Origin: JANWYT01 sp046719465
GTDB taxonomy: Bacteria; Chloroflexota; Anaerolineae; Aggregatilineales; Phototrophicaceae
Assembly (NCBI GenBank): GCA_046719465.1
Contig: JBDNCV010000021.1
Span: 1 to 35,746, forward strand
Direction of reading: 5' to 3'
Length of the DNA stretch: 35,746 nucleotides
In this document: positions 16,225 to 24,764 of the stretch, piece after piece
How the letters are laid out: each line of letters begins with the position of its first letter
Numbering within the stretch: the first letter of the stretch is position 1
The notes under the pieces: model-generated
The model's input: the letters and a program-made list of their open reading frames with translations, nothing else
Database searches by the model: none
What the model was told of the DNA's origin: nothing
Translations under genes and position numbers: made by a program

Positions 16225-16970
16225 CCGCGCCCGTTGGCATAGGCTTTGATCGTCAGCGGTTTGCGCACCGTTGCTGCGTAGAGGTAGCCGTGGAACAGGT
16301 CGACAAAGCGGAAGTCCTCGCCCAGCGTTTCGAGGCGTTCCCACGCGCGGCGCGTGCTGTCGGCGATGATGGCCACGTCCATCACGTCGCTGATGAAGCG
16401 CAGCGGCAGCGTGTACCAGCGGTCGCTTTCTTTGAGATCGGCAATGCCGAACACGCCCCCGGGCTTGAGCGCGTCCATCGCGCGCTGCATGGCCTGCTCC
16501 CAACGTGGGATGACCGCCAGCCCTAATGTGCAAATCACCACGTCGAACGGTTCCTCTGTGCGGAACTCGGCGGCATCGGCTTGAATGAGCGTGATGTTCT
16601 GCCAGCCGCGCCCCAGCACGAACTGGGTGTGGGCGCTGTCGAGCATCTCTTGGCTGTAATCCGTCCCGACGATCTGGCCCGTGGGGCCGATTTTCTCCAT
16701 GATGTAGGGGAAGTTTGCCCCCGCCCCGCACGCCATGTCCAGCACGCGCATCCCGGGCTGAAGGTCGAGCATCTCGATGAGCTTCTTGCGCATCTCAATC
16801 CGCGGGAACGACCCCAAGTAGAGATAGTCCGTCAGGTTGTAGATGCGGGCGCGCTGCTGGTAGTAGCGGTCGAGCCGCGGCTGAGTGACGCCTGTTTGAC
16901 GGCGCTGGCGCAGTATGGCCCCCAGCGCCAGCCCTGTTAAGACTCCAAGCAAGAAATGTCGGCGTGCCAT
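16221..16970 (-). CDS. Membrane-anchored class I SAM-dependent methyltransferase
   Basis: The 249-aa protein starts with a short hydrophobic helix (FLLGVLTGLALGAIL, residues 6-20) followed by basic residues, which would anchor it to the cytoplasmic membrane with the catalytic domain inside. The methyltransferase core shows motif I VLDMACGAGANFP, the acidic ribose-binding segment IVGTDYSQEMLDSA, motif II FDVVICTLGLAVI and motif III LKPGGVFGIADL. The order fits the UbiE/Methyltransf_11 group, often acting on quinones, lipids or small molecules. The membrane anchor favours a lipid-soluble substrate, but this is inference. AAGAAGGA lies about 9 nt before ATG 16970 and a TATAGT box at 17009-17004. 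Confidence 0.85.
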   Translation of the reverse strand: MARRHFLLGVLTGLALGAILRQRRQTGVTQPRLDRYYQQRARIYNLTDYLYLGSFPRIEMRKKLIEMLDLQPGMRVLDMACGAGANFPYIMEKIGPTGQIVGTDYSQEMLDSAHTQFVLGRGWQNITLIQADAAEFRTEEPFDVVICTLGLAVIPRWEQAMQRAMDALKPGGVFGIADLKESDRWYTLPLRFISDVMDVAIIADSTRRAWERLETLGEDFRFVDLFHGYLYAATVRKPLTIKAYANGRG

Positions 16971-17025
16971 GTGGCTAAATCCTTCTTGAATTGAACCTCG
17001 TCTACTATAACCGACGGAACGGCGT

Positions 17026-18411
17026 CTACTCCAGCGGTTGTAAGCGGTTCAAGATCGTCGGGAGGAACTCGGCCACGGTAGGATGCACCGGCAGCACCTC
17101 CTTCATCGTGTGATACGTCCCACCGGCTGCCATGAAGTTGCCCACAATCTGGACGATTTCATCGCCGCCAATCCCGAAGAAAGTCGCCCCCAGCAGGTGG
17201 CCGCTGTCAGCGTCCGCCAGCAGCTTGATGAGGCCGACCGTCTCGCTTTCCTCTTTGGCGCGGCTGACGTTCGCCATCTGGTGAACGGCCATGAGCACGC
17301 GGCGACCGCTGGCGCGCGCTTCGGTCTCGTTCATGCCAACGCGGCCCAACGGCGGATCCGTAAACAGCGCGTAGGTCATGATGCGCCCGTCCACGCTGCG
17401 CGCCTCGCCTTTGGCATTGGCCAGCGCGATCTCGTGATCTTGGTAGCTGGTGTGGGTGAACGCGCCGCGCTTGTTGATGTCGCCCAGCGCGAAGATGCCC
17501 GGCACGTTCGTCTCGAGCTGCCCGTTGACCTCGATGAAGCCGCGCGCATCCAGCGCCAGCCCGACGCTGCTCGCGTTGAGCCGATCGGTGTTCGGGATGC
17601 GCCCAGTGGCCACCAGCAGGTGCGACCCCGCCGCGGTGAGGCGATGACCGCCGCGCTCCAACGTAACGGTGATCGTGCCGTGCGCCTCGCTCACTTCAAC
17701 AGCGTTGTGCCCCGCGTAGATCGTCACGCCTTCCTGCGTCAGCAGATCCGCAAGGGCGGCGCTTACGTCGGGGTCTTCACGCGGGGCGAGGCGCGGCGCT
17801 GGCTCCACGATGCTAACCTCGCTCCCCAAGCGGCGGAAGATCTGCGCCATCTCGAGGCCGATGTAGCTGCCGCCGAGGATGATGAGGTGCTCCGGCAGCT
17901 TCTTGAGCGCGAGCAGCCGCACATTGTCTAGATATGGCACGTCGGCCAGCCCGGCAATCGGTGGGACAGCGGCGCGCGTGCCGGTGTTGAGGTAGATCAC
18001 GGGCGCTGCGTAGAGCGCATCCCCCGCACGAACGCGGAACAGGTCGCCATCGCGCCCGTCGAATTGGGCGTACGCATCCACCACGTCGAGCTGGCCCGGA
18101 TAGCTGCTGAGCCATTGTTCAAGGCCGCTGCGGCTGGCGCTCACCACCTGCTGCACCCGCGCCATCACGGCCGCAAAGTCCACCTGCGGCGCGCTGGTGT
18201 GGATGCCAAACTCGCCTGCCCGCTGGACGAGATGCGCCACGCGGGCGCTCTTGCGCAGCGTCTTGGTGGGTGTGCAGCCATAGTTGACGCACGAGCCGCC
18301 CAACAAGCTGCCCTCAAACAGGGCTACCCTACGTCCTAAGCCGACCAACCCCACGGCCATCGACGGCCCTGCTTGCCCTGCGCCTATGATGATGCTGTCG
18401 TATGCCTGCAT
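17026..18411 (-). CDS. FAD-dependent pyridine nucleotide-disulfide oxidoreductase (mercuric reductase-like)
   Basis: The 461-aa flavoprotein has the class I disulfide-reductase layout. FAD binding is at SIIIGAGQAGPSMA (6-19), the redox disulfide is CVNYGC (C41/C46) followed by TPTK, NAD(P) binding is at LGGSYIGLEMAQIF, the second FAD motif is GIFALGDIN, and the C-terminal dimerisation domain ends in VHPTVAEFLPT with the active-site His and Glu. It resembles the dihydrolipoamide dehydrogenase/mercuric reductase group, but it lacks the N-terminal HMA domain and the C-terminal vicinal Cys pair of true MerA, so mercury reduction is not supported. GGGGGAA precedes ATG 18411. It is divergent from the receiver gene. 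Confidence 0.88.
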   Translation of the reverse strand: MQAYDSIIIGAGQAGPSMAVGLVGLGRRVALFEGSLLGGSCVNYGCTPTKTLRKSARVAHLVQRAGEFGIHTSAPQVDFAAVMARVQQVVSASRSGLEQWLSSYPGQLDVVDAYAQFDGRDGDLFRVRAGDALYAAPVIYLNTGTRAAVPPIAGLADVPYLDNVRLLALKKLPEHLIILGGSYIGLEMAQIFRRLGSEVSIVEPAPRLAPREDPDVSAALADLLTQEGVTIYAGHNAVEVSEAHGTITVTLERGGHRLTAAGSHLLVATGRIPNTDRLNASSVGLALDARGFIEVNGQLETNVPGIFALGDINKRGAFTHTSYQDHEIALANAKGEARSVDGRIMTYALFTDPPLGRVGMNETEARASGRRVLMAVHQMANVSRAKEESETVGLIKLLADADSGHLLGATFFGIGGDEIVQIVGNFMAAGGTYHTMKEVLPVHPTVAEFLPTILNRLQPLE

Positions 18412-18576
18412 CGTTCCCCCGTCGGCTTATCTGCGAACGCTATGATCATATCACGCCGACAAATTTTCTTGACAACTTTCTTATGAATGGCGCTTGATTG
18501 GCTGTGCAGGGATAACAAATTCTTTGTATGATACTCATGCAAAGGTTTGCTTCTTTTAATAGGGTAGCGACGCTGT
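18412..18576. promoter_or_regulatory. Divergent promoter region
   Basis: This 165-bp AT-enriched region separates the oxidoreductase gene (minus) from the receiver gene (plus). A TATGAT box at 18450-18445 serves the minus gene. A TTGACA at 18469-18474 and a TATGAT at 18527-18532 are on the plus strand but not properly spaced with each other. Confidence 0.45.
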
Positions 18577-18957
18577 ATGTCTAAAATCAGGGTGGTGGTG
18601 GTCAACGATCAAGTTGCCGTGAACGAGCTTTGGCAGCAGATGCTCGACATGACCGACGACATGACGTGCGTGGGCACAGCGCGCAACGGCCTAGAGGCGT
18701 TACAGGTGGCTGATGAGCTTGAGCCAGACATTATCATCATGGACGTGATGATGCCGGGCATGGACGGCAACCAAGCCACGCGCATCATCCGCGAGCGCCA
18801 CCCTAACACGCAGATCGTCGTCTACTCAGCCTACAACGGCATGGAACAAAAAGCTTACGAGGCGGGCGCGGTCGAATACCTGCTCATGCCCATCAGCCCC
18901 GACAAGCTGCGCGATACGATCCGGCGGGTGTATCATGAGCACCGCAAATCGCAGTGA
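18577..18957 (+). CDS. Stand-alone receiver-domain protein with atypical active site
   Basis: The 126-aa product is a single CheY-like receiver with no output domain. The phospho-acceptor Asp56 (IIIMDVMMPG) and Ser84 (VVYSAY) are in place. The usual acidic pair DD near the N-terminus is N10-D11, and the invariant Lys of the K-P motif is Met104 (YLLMPIS). Lys is needed for the normal phosphorylation switch, so signalling may be altered or phosphorylation-independent. Single-receiver proteins usually shuttle phosphate or bind a partner. No histidine kinase is adjacent; the hybrid kinase at 28084-31023 is a possible but unproven partner. Only a weak TAGGG precedes the ATG. Confidence 0.85.
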   Translation: MSKIRVVVVNDQVAVNELWQQMLDMTDDMTCVGTARNGLEALQVADELEPDIIIMDVMMPGMDGNQATRIIRERHPNTQIVVYSAYNGMEQKAYEAGAVEYLLMPISPDKLRDTIRRVYHEHRKSQ

Positions 18958-18985
18958 ACCCTCATGACCCTCTAGCAACCCTCTA

Positions 18986-19014
18986 TTGACGCACCCCCAC
19001 CCCCCGACTACAAT
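18986..19014 (+). promoter_or_regulatory. Sigma-70-type promoter of mutS2
   Basis: TTGACG (18986-18991), a 17-nt spacer, then TACAAT (19009-19014) followed by CAG. This is one of the best-matched promoters in the window. Expected transcription starts near 19021, leaving a leader of about 49 nt before ATG 19070. Confidence 0.75.
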
Positions 19015-19069
19015 CAGGGTCGCCGTGCCTATGCGCACGCTTCACTGCCCGCATCAGAGACCCGAACGC

Positions 19070-21478
19070 ATGATTAGCGATAAATCGATTCAAACGCTGG
19101 AACTTGACAAGATACTCGAGCAAGTCGCCCGCCTCTCGGTGTTCAGCGCCGGCGCAGAGCTGGTGCGCGAGCTTCAGCCGACGACCAACCTAGAGGAAGC
19201 GCGCCTGTGGCAGCGCGAGACCGCCGAAGCGGTTGACCTGTTGGAGAACAAGGTCAACGTCTCGCTGGCGGGGGTGCGCGATGTGCGCCTGCCCGCGATG
19301 AACGCCGCGCGCGGCGTGCTGATCGACACGTCGGTGCTGCTCGACATCAAGCAGACGCTGCGCCGCGCGGGCATCCTCAAGCGCACGCTCGCCAAGCAGA
19401 AGGGGCAGTTCCCGCTGCTGGCTGAGCTGGTCGAGGACATCGACGAGGTCGCGCCGATTCAAGATGCGATTGAGCGCGCCATCAACGACGCGGGCGAAGT
19501 GCGCGACACGGCCACGGCCAAGCTGGCCATCATCCGCAGCGATCTGAAGATCTCGCTGGAGCGGCTCCAGAGCAAGCTCAACCGCATCATCACCAGCAAG
19601 CGCAACGAGCCGATCCTGCAAGAGGCGATCATCACTCAGCGCAGCGGGCGCTATGTGATCCCGATCAAGGCCGAGTACAAGGGGCGCATCCCGGGGATCG
19701 TGCACGATTCGTCGTCCAGCGGGGCGACGCTGTTCATCGAGCCGCTGGAGACGGTCGAACTCAACAACCACTACCGCGAGCTGCAGCTAGAAGAAGAGAA
19801 GGAAATCCGCCGGATTTTGATGGATTTGACCGATCAAGTCGGCGCGGCCAGCGAGAAGATCGTGCTGACGGTCGGCATTCTCGCACAGGTTGACTTCACG
19901 CTGGCCAAGGCGCAGTATGCCATCCAGATCAAGGCGGTCATGCCTCAACTGGTCGAGTTCCGCCCGCGCAAAGACAGCCCCCACCCGGGCAGCACCATCG
20001 TGCTGCGGGGGGCGCGCCACCCCTTGCTGACGAACAACGTCGTGCCGATTGACGTGGAGTACGACGAGGAGACATGGGTGCTGGTGGTGACAGGGCCAAA
20101 CACGGGCGGCAAGACGGTCGCGCTCAAGACGGTGGGGCTGATGACGCTCATGGCGCAGTGCGGGCTGCACCTGCCCGTGGAAGAAGCCCGCCTCAGCGTG
20201 TTTGAAGGCATCTTCGCCGATATCGGGGATGAACAGAGCATCGAGCAGTCGCTCTCGACCTTCTCGGCGCATATGACCAACATCATCGCCATCCTGCGCG
20301 AGTGTGACGACCGCTCGCTGGTGATCCTCGACGAGATGGGCGCAGGGACAGACCCAGCGGAAGGCTCGGCGTTGGCGCGGGCGCTGCTCAACCGGCTGCT
20401 TCAGCGCCGCGTGACGACGATGGTCAGCACGCATCATCCCGAGTTGAAAATCTACGCCGTGGAGACGAAGGGCGTGCGCAACGCCAGCGTCGAGTTCAAC
20501 CTTGAGACGCTCGCGCCCACCTATCGGCTGGTGGTGGGGCTGCCCGGGCGCTCCAATGCGCTGGCGATTGCGCGGCGCTTGGGGCTGGATGAGGAGATCA
20601 TCGAGGCGGCGCGCGGCATGGTGACCACCGAGGACTTGGTGGCGGACGACCTGCTGGACGAAATCCAGCGCACACGCCAAGACATCCGCCAGCAGCATGA
20701 GACCATCGCCCAACTGCGCGCCGAGCTGCAAGCCCAGCGTGACGCGCTCCAAGCGCGCATCGACGCCATCGAGGACGAGCGCCGCCGTGTGCTGCAAGAA
20801 GCGCGCGAAAACGCCGAAAAAGAGCTGGAATTCTTCCGGCGCGAGCTGCGCAAGATGCAGAAGGAGCTTCAGATCGCCGGGATGCCGCTGGACAAGATCA
20901 AGGCGCTGCAAGAGGCCGCGCAGAAGATGATCGAGTGGACAGCCGCGCCGATGAACGTCGAGGAGATCGAGCGCGTGCAGGAGGACGAAACGACCGGCAA
21001 AGTGCGCGTGGGCGATCAAGTGTTCCTCAACGCGCTCAACACCGAGGGCACGGTGGTTGAACTTGACGGGCGCGATGCCGTCGTCCAAGTGGGGACGCTG
21101 CGCGTGCGCGCGAAGGTGGCCGAACTGCGCAAGCGCAGCCGCAGCGAGCGCCGCGCCGCCGAGCGCAGCAAGCGCCACGAGCCGCCCGTGGTCGTCCCAG
21201 ACCCGCTCCCGCCGCGCCATGAAAGCCCGGGCCTTGAGCTGGACTTGCGCGGCGAGAGCGTCGAGGACGCGCTCAAGCGGCTCGATTACTACGTGGATGC
21301 GGCCTACATGGCTGGCCTGCCGTTCGGGCGCATCATCCACGGCAAGGGCACGGGCAAGCTGCGCGAGGCGGTGCGCCAGTTCTTGACAGGGCATCGCTTG
21401 GTAAGCAAGATTGAGCAAGGCCTGCCCAACGAGGGCGGCGCAGGTGTGACCGTCGTCCACCTCGTGCCGTCCGCCTGA
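19070..21478 (+). CDS. mutS2: Endonuclease MutS2
   Basis: MutS2 (802 aa, normal family length) is a MutS-related ATPase acting on branched DNA or collided ribosomes rather than in mismatch repair; it lacks the N-terminal mismatch-recognition domain. Domains: helical core and clamp (1-320), ATPase with Walker A TGPNTGGKT (341-349), Walker B LVILDEMGAG with GTDPAEGSALA, an H-loop STHHPELK, a long coiled coil (about 530-615, rich in Glu/Arg/Gln), a small beta domain (about 640-690) and a C-terminal Smr nuclease domain (about 725-802) with LDLRGESVEDAL and HGKGTGKLREAV. ATG 19070 is chosen because it lies after the promoter and begins with the conserved SDKSIQTLELDKILE; upstream in-frame starts overlap the promoter. 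Confidence 0.97.
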   Translation: MISDKSIQTLELDKILEQVARLSVFSAGAELVRELQPTTNLEEARLWQRETAEAVDLLENKVNVSLAGVRDVRLPAMNAARGVLIDTSVLLDIKQTLRRAGILKRTLAKQKGQFPLLAELVEDIDEVAPIQDAIERAINDAGEVRDTATAKLAIIRSDLKISLERLQSKLNRIITSKRNEPILQEAIITQRSGRYVIPIKAEYKGRIPGIVHDSSSSGATLFIEPLETVELNNHYRELQLEEEKEIRRILMDLTDQVGAASEKIVLTVGILAQVDFTLAKAQYAIQIKAVMPQLVEFRPRKDSPHPGSTIVLRGARHPLLTNNVVPIDVEYDEETWVLVVTGPNTGGKTVALKTVGLMTLMAQCGLHLPVEEARLSVFEGIFADIGDEQSIEQSLSTFSAHMTNIIAILRECDDRSLVILDEMGAGTDPAEGSALARALLNRLLQRRVTTMVSTHHPELKIYAVETKGVRNASVEFNLETLAPTYRLVVGLPGRSNALAIARRLGLDEEIIEAARGMVTTEDLVADDLLDEIQRTRQDIRQQHETIAQLRAELQAQRDALQARIDAIEDERRRVLQEARENAEKELEFFRRELRKMQKELQIAGMPLDKIKALQEAAQKMIEWTAAPMNVEEIERVQEDETTGKVRVGDQVFLNALNTEGTVVELDGRDAVVQVGTLRVRAKVAELRKRSRSERRAAERSKRHEPPVVVPDPLPPRHESPGLELDLRGESVEDALKRLDYYVDAAYMAGLPFGRIIHGKGTGKLREAVRQFLTGHRLVSKIEQGLPNEGGAGVTVVHLVPSA

Positions 21479-21494
21479 GCGAGAGGAAGCCCCT

Positions 21495-21956
21495 ATGCGC
21501 GTGATCCGAGCGTTTTTTAAAGCCCTCTGGCTGACGCTGCAAGGCAAGACCTACACCCCCGCGCCCAAGCCGCCCCGCTACCCGCTGTTGGAGGCGTGGC
21601 GCGCCGAGGGCGTGCAGCGCCTGTACGCGGCCCTCAGCGCTGCCGACAAAACCGGCCTCGATGAAGCCGCCCGCCGCGCCTTCACCCTCACCCTCGACAG
21701 CCGCCCCATCAGCATGGAGACGATCCTGCGCGCCGTGGAACACAACCTCACGCGCGAGTACCCCCTGCTGATGGAGACGCGCATCGAACACAACCTGACA
21801 ACGCTCTACGCCCTCAACCTCAACGACCGCTACCGCGCGGCACAGCTGGCCGCCGCGCTCTCTGACGACCCTGCCCGCGCCGCCGTCCAGCGCCTGAGCG
21901 AACACCTCGACGCGATCCCCTCCAGCCAAGCCGTCCAAGAGACTGCCACGGCCTAG
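21495..21956 (+). CDS. Hypothetical helical protein downstream of mutS2
   Basis: The 153-aa product starts with a short hydrophobic stretch (VIRAFFKALWLTLQG) and a Pro-rich linker, then is predicted largely helical and Ala/Leu/Arg-rich (AWRAEGVQRLYAALSAADKTG, METILRAVEHNLTREYPLLME). The first segment may be a membrane-associating amphipathic helix. I do not recognise a family. It starts 16 nt after the mutS2 stop with GAGAGGAAG before the ATG, so it is likely the second gene of the mutS2 transcript. It converges on the AAA ATPase gene. Confidence 0.7.
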   Translation: MRVIRAFFKALWLTLQGKTYTPAPKPPRYPLLEAWRAEGVQRLYAALSAADKTGLDEAARRAFTLTLDSRPISMETILRAVEHNLTREYPLLMETRIEHNLTTLYALNLNDRYRAAQLAAALSDDPARAAVQRLSEHLDAIPSSQAVQETATA

Positions 21957-21977
21957 GTTGGCCACCGAGGGCAGCGC

Positions 21978-22781
21978 TCACAGACGATCTAGAAAACGCT
22001 GTGGATGGTTGAGGAAGTCGCGGGTGAGCGTGACGTGCTCCAAGTCGTCATAGGCGACAGGGCGAGGTGGCACTTGGTCGAACGTCAGAATGACCGCGCC
22101 GGGGAACGCCATCAGGATCGGCGAGTGGGTGGCGATGATGAACTGTGCGCCATGCGCGACCATCTGGCGCAAGAGTACGATGAGAGCCAACTGACGAATG
22201 GGACTAAGAGGAGCCTCTGGCTCATCCAGAAGGTACAAGCCCTGCGGCACGAATCGCGCCTGAAAGAACGCGAGATAGCTCTCCCCGTGTGACCGCTCGT
22301 CAAGGTCTCCATTGTAGCGCGTGTTCAGGTTATTGAGTTCTCGGCGGTAAGGCATTGTCCCAAGTGCGCGCGCCAGCGCGGATTTGTCTCGATACTCGTC
22401 TTCGGCGGCTTGCAGGTCATGCGCCAGTTCAGCACGCATCCGCGCCATGCGGCGCACATACCCAAAGTAGTCCTCTGAGCGCAAGAAGAAGCCCTTGCGC
22501 GTTCGCTTGTGCCATGTCAAACGCAGAGTCTTGGCTAGCGAGCGTACCGCGGCCAGCGAGGGGTCATTGTGGGTGTCCTCTGCACCCACGGTAATCACGC
22601 CAGACGCGCACGCGATGGCTTCCATCAAGGTGGATTTGCCTGTGCCGTTCTCACCGACGAAGAAGGTGACGGGCGCAGTAAAGTCGATCTGCGGCGCGGC
22701 TTGCACCAGTGGGATGGTGAAGGGGTATTGCAGCGCTGCCGTGTGCTGGGGTGGGCTAAAACGAACGGATTTGAGGTGCAT
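21978..22781 (-). CDS. AAA/ABC-type ATPase (predicted ATPase, COG3910-like)
   Basis: The 267-aa soluble ATPase has Walker A VGENGTGKST near residue 45, an ABC-like signature HGESYLAFF, Walker B GLYLLDEPEAPLS and the switch His in ATHSPILMAFPG. The inserted helical arm is short (AHDLQAAEDEYRDK region), unlike RecF or SMC. Proteins of this type are commonly annotated only as AAA-family ATPases; some partner with nucleases, but no nuclease gene is adjacent. ATG 22781 is preferred over ATG 22787, because AGGA lies 8 nt before the former and directly abuts the latter. It is divergent from the tail-anchored protein gene. Confidence 0.85.
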   Translation of the reverse strand: MHLKSVRFSPPQHTAALQYPFTIPLVQAAPQIDFTAPVTFFVGENGTGKSTLMEAIACASGVITVGAEDTHNDPSLAAVRSLAKTLRLTWHKRTRKGFFLRSEDYFGYVRRMARMRAELAHDLQAAEDEYRDKSALARALGTMPYRRELNNLNTRYNGDLDERSHGESYLAFFQARFVPQGLYLLDEPEAPLSPIRQLALIVLLRQMVAHGAQFIIATHSPILMAFPGAVILTFDQVPPRPVAYDDLEHVTLTRDFLNHPQRFLDRL

Positions 22782-22787
22782 GAGCAT

Positions 22788-23016
22788 CCTGCCGTACTGA
22801 TAAGAACATTTATGCTATTCTATTATGGCTGCTCTATCGCCGCCATTGCCGCTTGAAGGGCGCCCTTAGTTAGCTAGACAAACAGCATTTTTTAGCCTAA
22901 AATAATTTTTAAAAAGGGTCGAATCTGCGCCGTTGACCTTGCATCGAGGTCTCACACGCAGGCAGTGATGTGCTAAGCCACCTTGTACTAACCTACCTCG
23001 GGGGGATACGTTATCA
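22788..23016. other. Divergent intergenic region, partly AT-rich
   Basis: It contains a 12-bp perfect palindrome, aagggcgccctt (22856-22867), and an AT-rich tract (22888-22920). No RNA gene or convincing -35/-10 pair was found, although promoters for both flanking genes must lie here. Confidence 0.4.
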
Positions 23017-23805
23017 ATGTCGTCCAAGAACGTTGAAATCAAAGATGCTATCGATGCCTTTGATTTACCTCGTGCGCGCCAACTGCTGCGCGAGGCGATG
23101 CCTGAAGCCAATGCCGAAACGTTTTATCTTGCCTCCCGCGCTGCGCTCGACGACGATCAGCGGGTTGAGTTCCTAGAGCAAGCGCTGGCGCTTGATCCTT
23201 TTCATGAAGCGGCTCGCCATGCGCTGCGGCGGATCAAATCGGGGGAAGCTACGCCTGCGTCCCCTGCTTCTGCGCCAAGCTCACCCGCTCGTGCGAACGC
23301 TGCTGCGGACTATGTGAAGCAGCTAGGCGTTCATCATTTTATCGCCGATATTCCGCTTGAAGCTGATGCCAACCTCAAACTCGTTGACGATTTCTTCATC
23401 GGTTTAGGATATAAGCGCACCGGCGAGCTGACCTACAAGCAGCGTATTCGGTTTATAGGAGGCAGCTTCCGAGTAGACGTCCGTGCGCTATCTGGCCGCG
23501 TCAGCGTGACTGCGACATGCAGTGTGCCTATGAGAACAAAGCGCTTGGCAAATATCGCTGCGTTGGATGCAGTGCTGCGCGATCAACTACACGACTTAGC
23601 CGCGACGCTCATCAGCGGCAGCCTGACCACTGAAAAGGCTGTTCAAGCGCAAGTTGGCCTCGAGCAATCGATTCAAGAAGCGAGCAATCAATGGTATAAG
23701 GAACAAAACTCACCAGCGATGATCATTTTTTTGGTCATTATGTTTATTCTTGTGGTATGGTTTTTCGGATGGGGCCTGCCAAGCCTCCTTGCTGCTGCGT
23801 TTTAG
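23017..23805 (+). CDS. Tail-anchored membrane protein with TPR-like N-terminus
   Basis: The 262-aa protein has an N-terminal helical region (residues 1-75; DLPRARQLLREAMPEANAE, RVEFLEQALALDPFHEAARHAL) that looks like two TPR-type repeats. A Pro/Ala/Ser linker (76-95) leads to an alpha/beta domain (100-200) that I do not recognise. A single hydrophobic helix follows near the C-terminus (SPAMIIFLVIMFILVVWFFGWGL, about 230-252). This gives a cytosolic protein held by a C-terminal anchor. No Shine-Dalgarno better than GGGGGG is present. It is flanked by an inverted repeat downstream. It has no recognised operon partner. Confidence 0.75.
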   Translation: MSSKNVEIKDAIDAFDLPRARQLLREAMPEANAETFYLASRAALDDDQRVEFLEQALALDPFHEAARHALRRIKSGEATPASPASAPSSPARANAAADYVKQLGVHHFIADIPLEADANLKLVDDFFIGLGYKRTGELTYKQRIRFIGGSFRVDVRALSGRVSVTATCSVPMRTKRLANIAALDAVLRDQLHDLAATLISGSLTTEKAVQAQVGLEQSIQEASNQWYKEQNSPAMIIFLVIMFILVVWFFGWGLPSLLAAAF

Positions 23806-23863
23806 CGTCGCATCCACCAAACGATCAAACAGCGTTTAATCTCAACCCTGTGTGCACTCTGAA

Positions 23864-23907
23864 GCTGCATGGCGGATAGATATAGGTCTACAGGCGCGCC
23901 ATGCAGC
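23864..23907. repeat. Perfect 11-bp inverted repeat
   Basis: gctgcatggcg (23864-23874) and cgccatgcagc (23897-23907) are exact reverse complements separated by 22 nt. It lies 58 nt past one stop and 80 nt before the next start. There is no T-run after it, so it could be a protein-binding site, an RNA hairpin or a weak terminator. Confidence 0.7.
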
Positions 23908-23987
23908 ACAGCGCCCCACATTACAAAACGCAAACGTGCCCCCAACGCAAACTCGACTACAATCATAGTCATAGAGGAGGAGCGGGC

Positions 23988-24692
23988 ATGAAGCAGCTTA
24001 CAGCGGCAGTGTTTGGGGTGTTGACGCAGTTCAACGGCTTGAACGGTTACCTGATCCGTGGGGCGGACGGCTTCACACTGGTCGATACTGGCCTGAAAGG
24101 GTTTGACCGTTACGTGCGGCGGGCGCTGCGCCAGCTTGGCAGCACCCTTACTGACCTCAAGCGCATCATCATCACCCACGCACACCCCGACCACGTCGGC
24201 GCGCTGCCCAGCCTTCAGCAGCAGGTCAACGCCACCACCTATGCCCACCGCCTCGACGCGCCGGTCATCCGCGGCGATTGGCCGATAGCCTATCCCAAGC
24301 CGGAAGAGCTGGGGGCACTCAGCCGCTTTGTGCTGGGTCGGATGCAAAGCAACAGCCTCGTGCCTGCCCGTGTCGACGTGGAGTTAAGCGACGGCCAGAC
24401 GCTCAATGAGGTTGCCGCGGGGGCGTGCGTGCTCCACCTGCCCGGCCACAGCCACGGGCAGATCGGCCTCTACCTGCCGGAGGAAAAGACGCTCATCGGC
24501 GGCGACGTGCTGATGCATCTGCCGTGGGGCTTGACGCTCCCGATGCGGCCTGCCTCGCCCGATTGGGCCGCGGTCAAAACGTCGATCCGCAAGGTAGCGG
24601 AGCTGCCGCTGGAGAACCTGCTGCTGGGGCATGGCGCGCCCATCCTCGGCGGGGCGCAGGCGCGGCTTGAAGCGTTTGTGCGCCAACTCTGA
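23988..24692 (+). CDS. Metallo-beta-lactamase-fold hydrolase
   Basis: The 234-aa cytosolic enzyme has the MBL metal site HAHPDH (residues 64-69), a third His in LPGHSHGQIGLY, the bridging Asp in LIGGDVL and a final His in LLLGHGAP. These ligands usually hold two Zn or Fe ions. The family hydrolyses thioesters, lactones or phosphodiesters; the substrate cannot be told here. GGAGGAG lies just upstream of ATG 23988, and TACAAT at 23958-23963 is a plausible -10. An in-frame ATG at 23901 is rejected because it falls inside the inverted repeat and lacks a Shine-Dalgarno. The next gene starts 73 nt downstream. Confidence 0.88.
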   Translation: MKQLTAAVFGVLTQFNGLNGYLIRGADGFTLVDTGLKGFDRYVRRALRQLGSTLTDLKRIIITHAHPDHVGALPSLQQQVNATTYAHRLDAPVIRGDWPIAYPKPEELGALSRFVLGRMQSNSLVPARVDVELSDGQTLNEVAAGACVLHLPGHSHGQIGLYLPEEKTLIGGDVLMHLPWGLTLPMRPASPDWAAVKTSIRKVAELPLENLLLGHGAPILGGAQARLEAFVRQL

Positions 24693-24764
24693 CCATTTGG
24701 AAACCTGACCATCCAGAAGCAGGTGTAAAATCGAACGAAGACGAGGAACAGTGAGGTAACGACC

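Noticed and set aside
17026..18411. True mercuric reductase (merA)
   Set aside because: No N-terminal HMA domain, no C-terminal cysteine pair and no other mer genes.
19787..21547. Long minus-strand open frame opposite mutS2 (586 codons)
   Set aside because: It is a shadow frame caused by high GC and the codon bias of mutS2; the product is His/Arg/Leu-rich and matches nothing.
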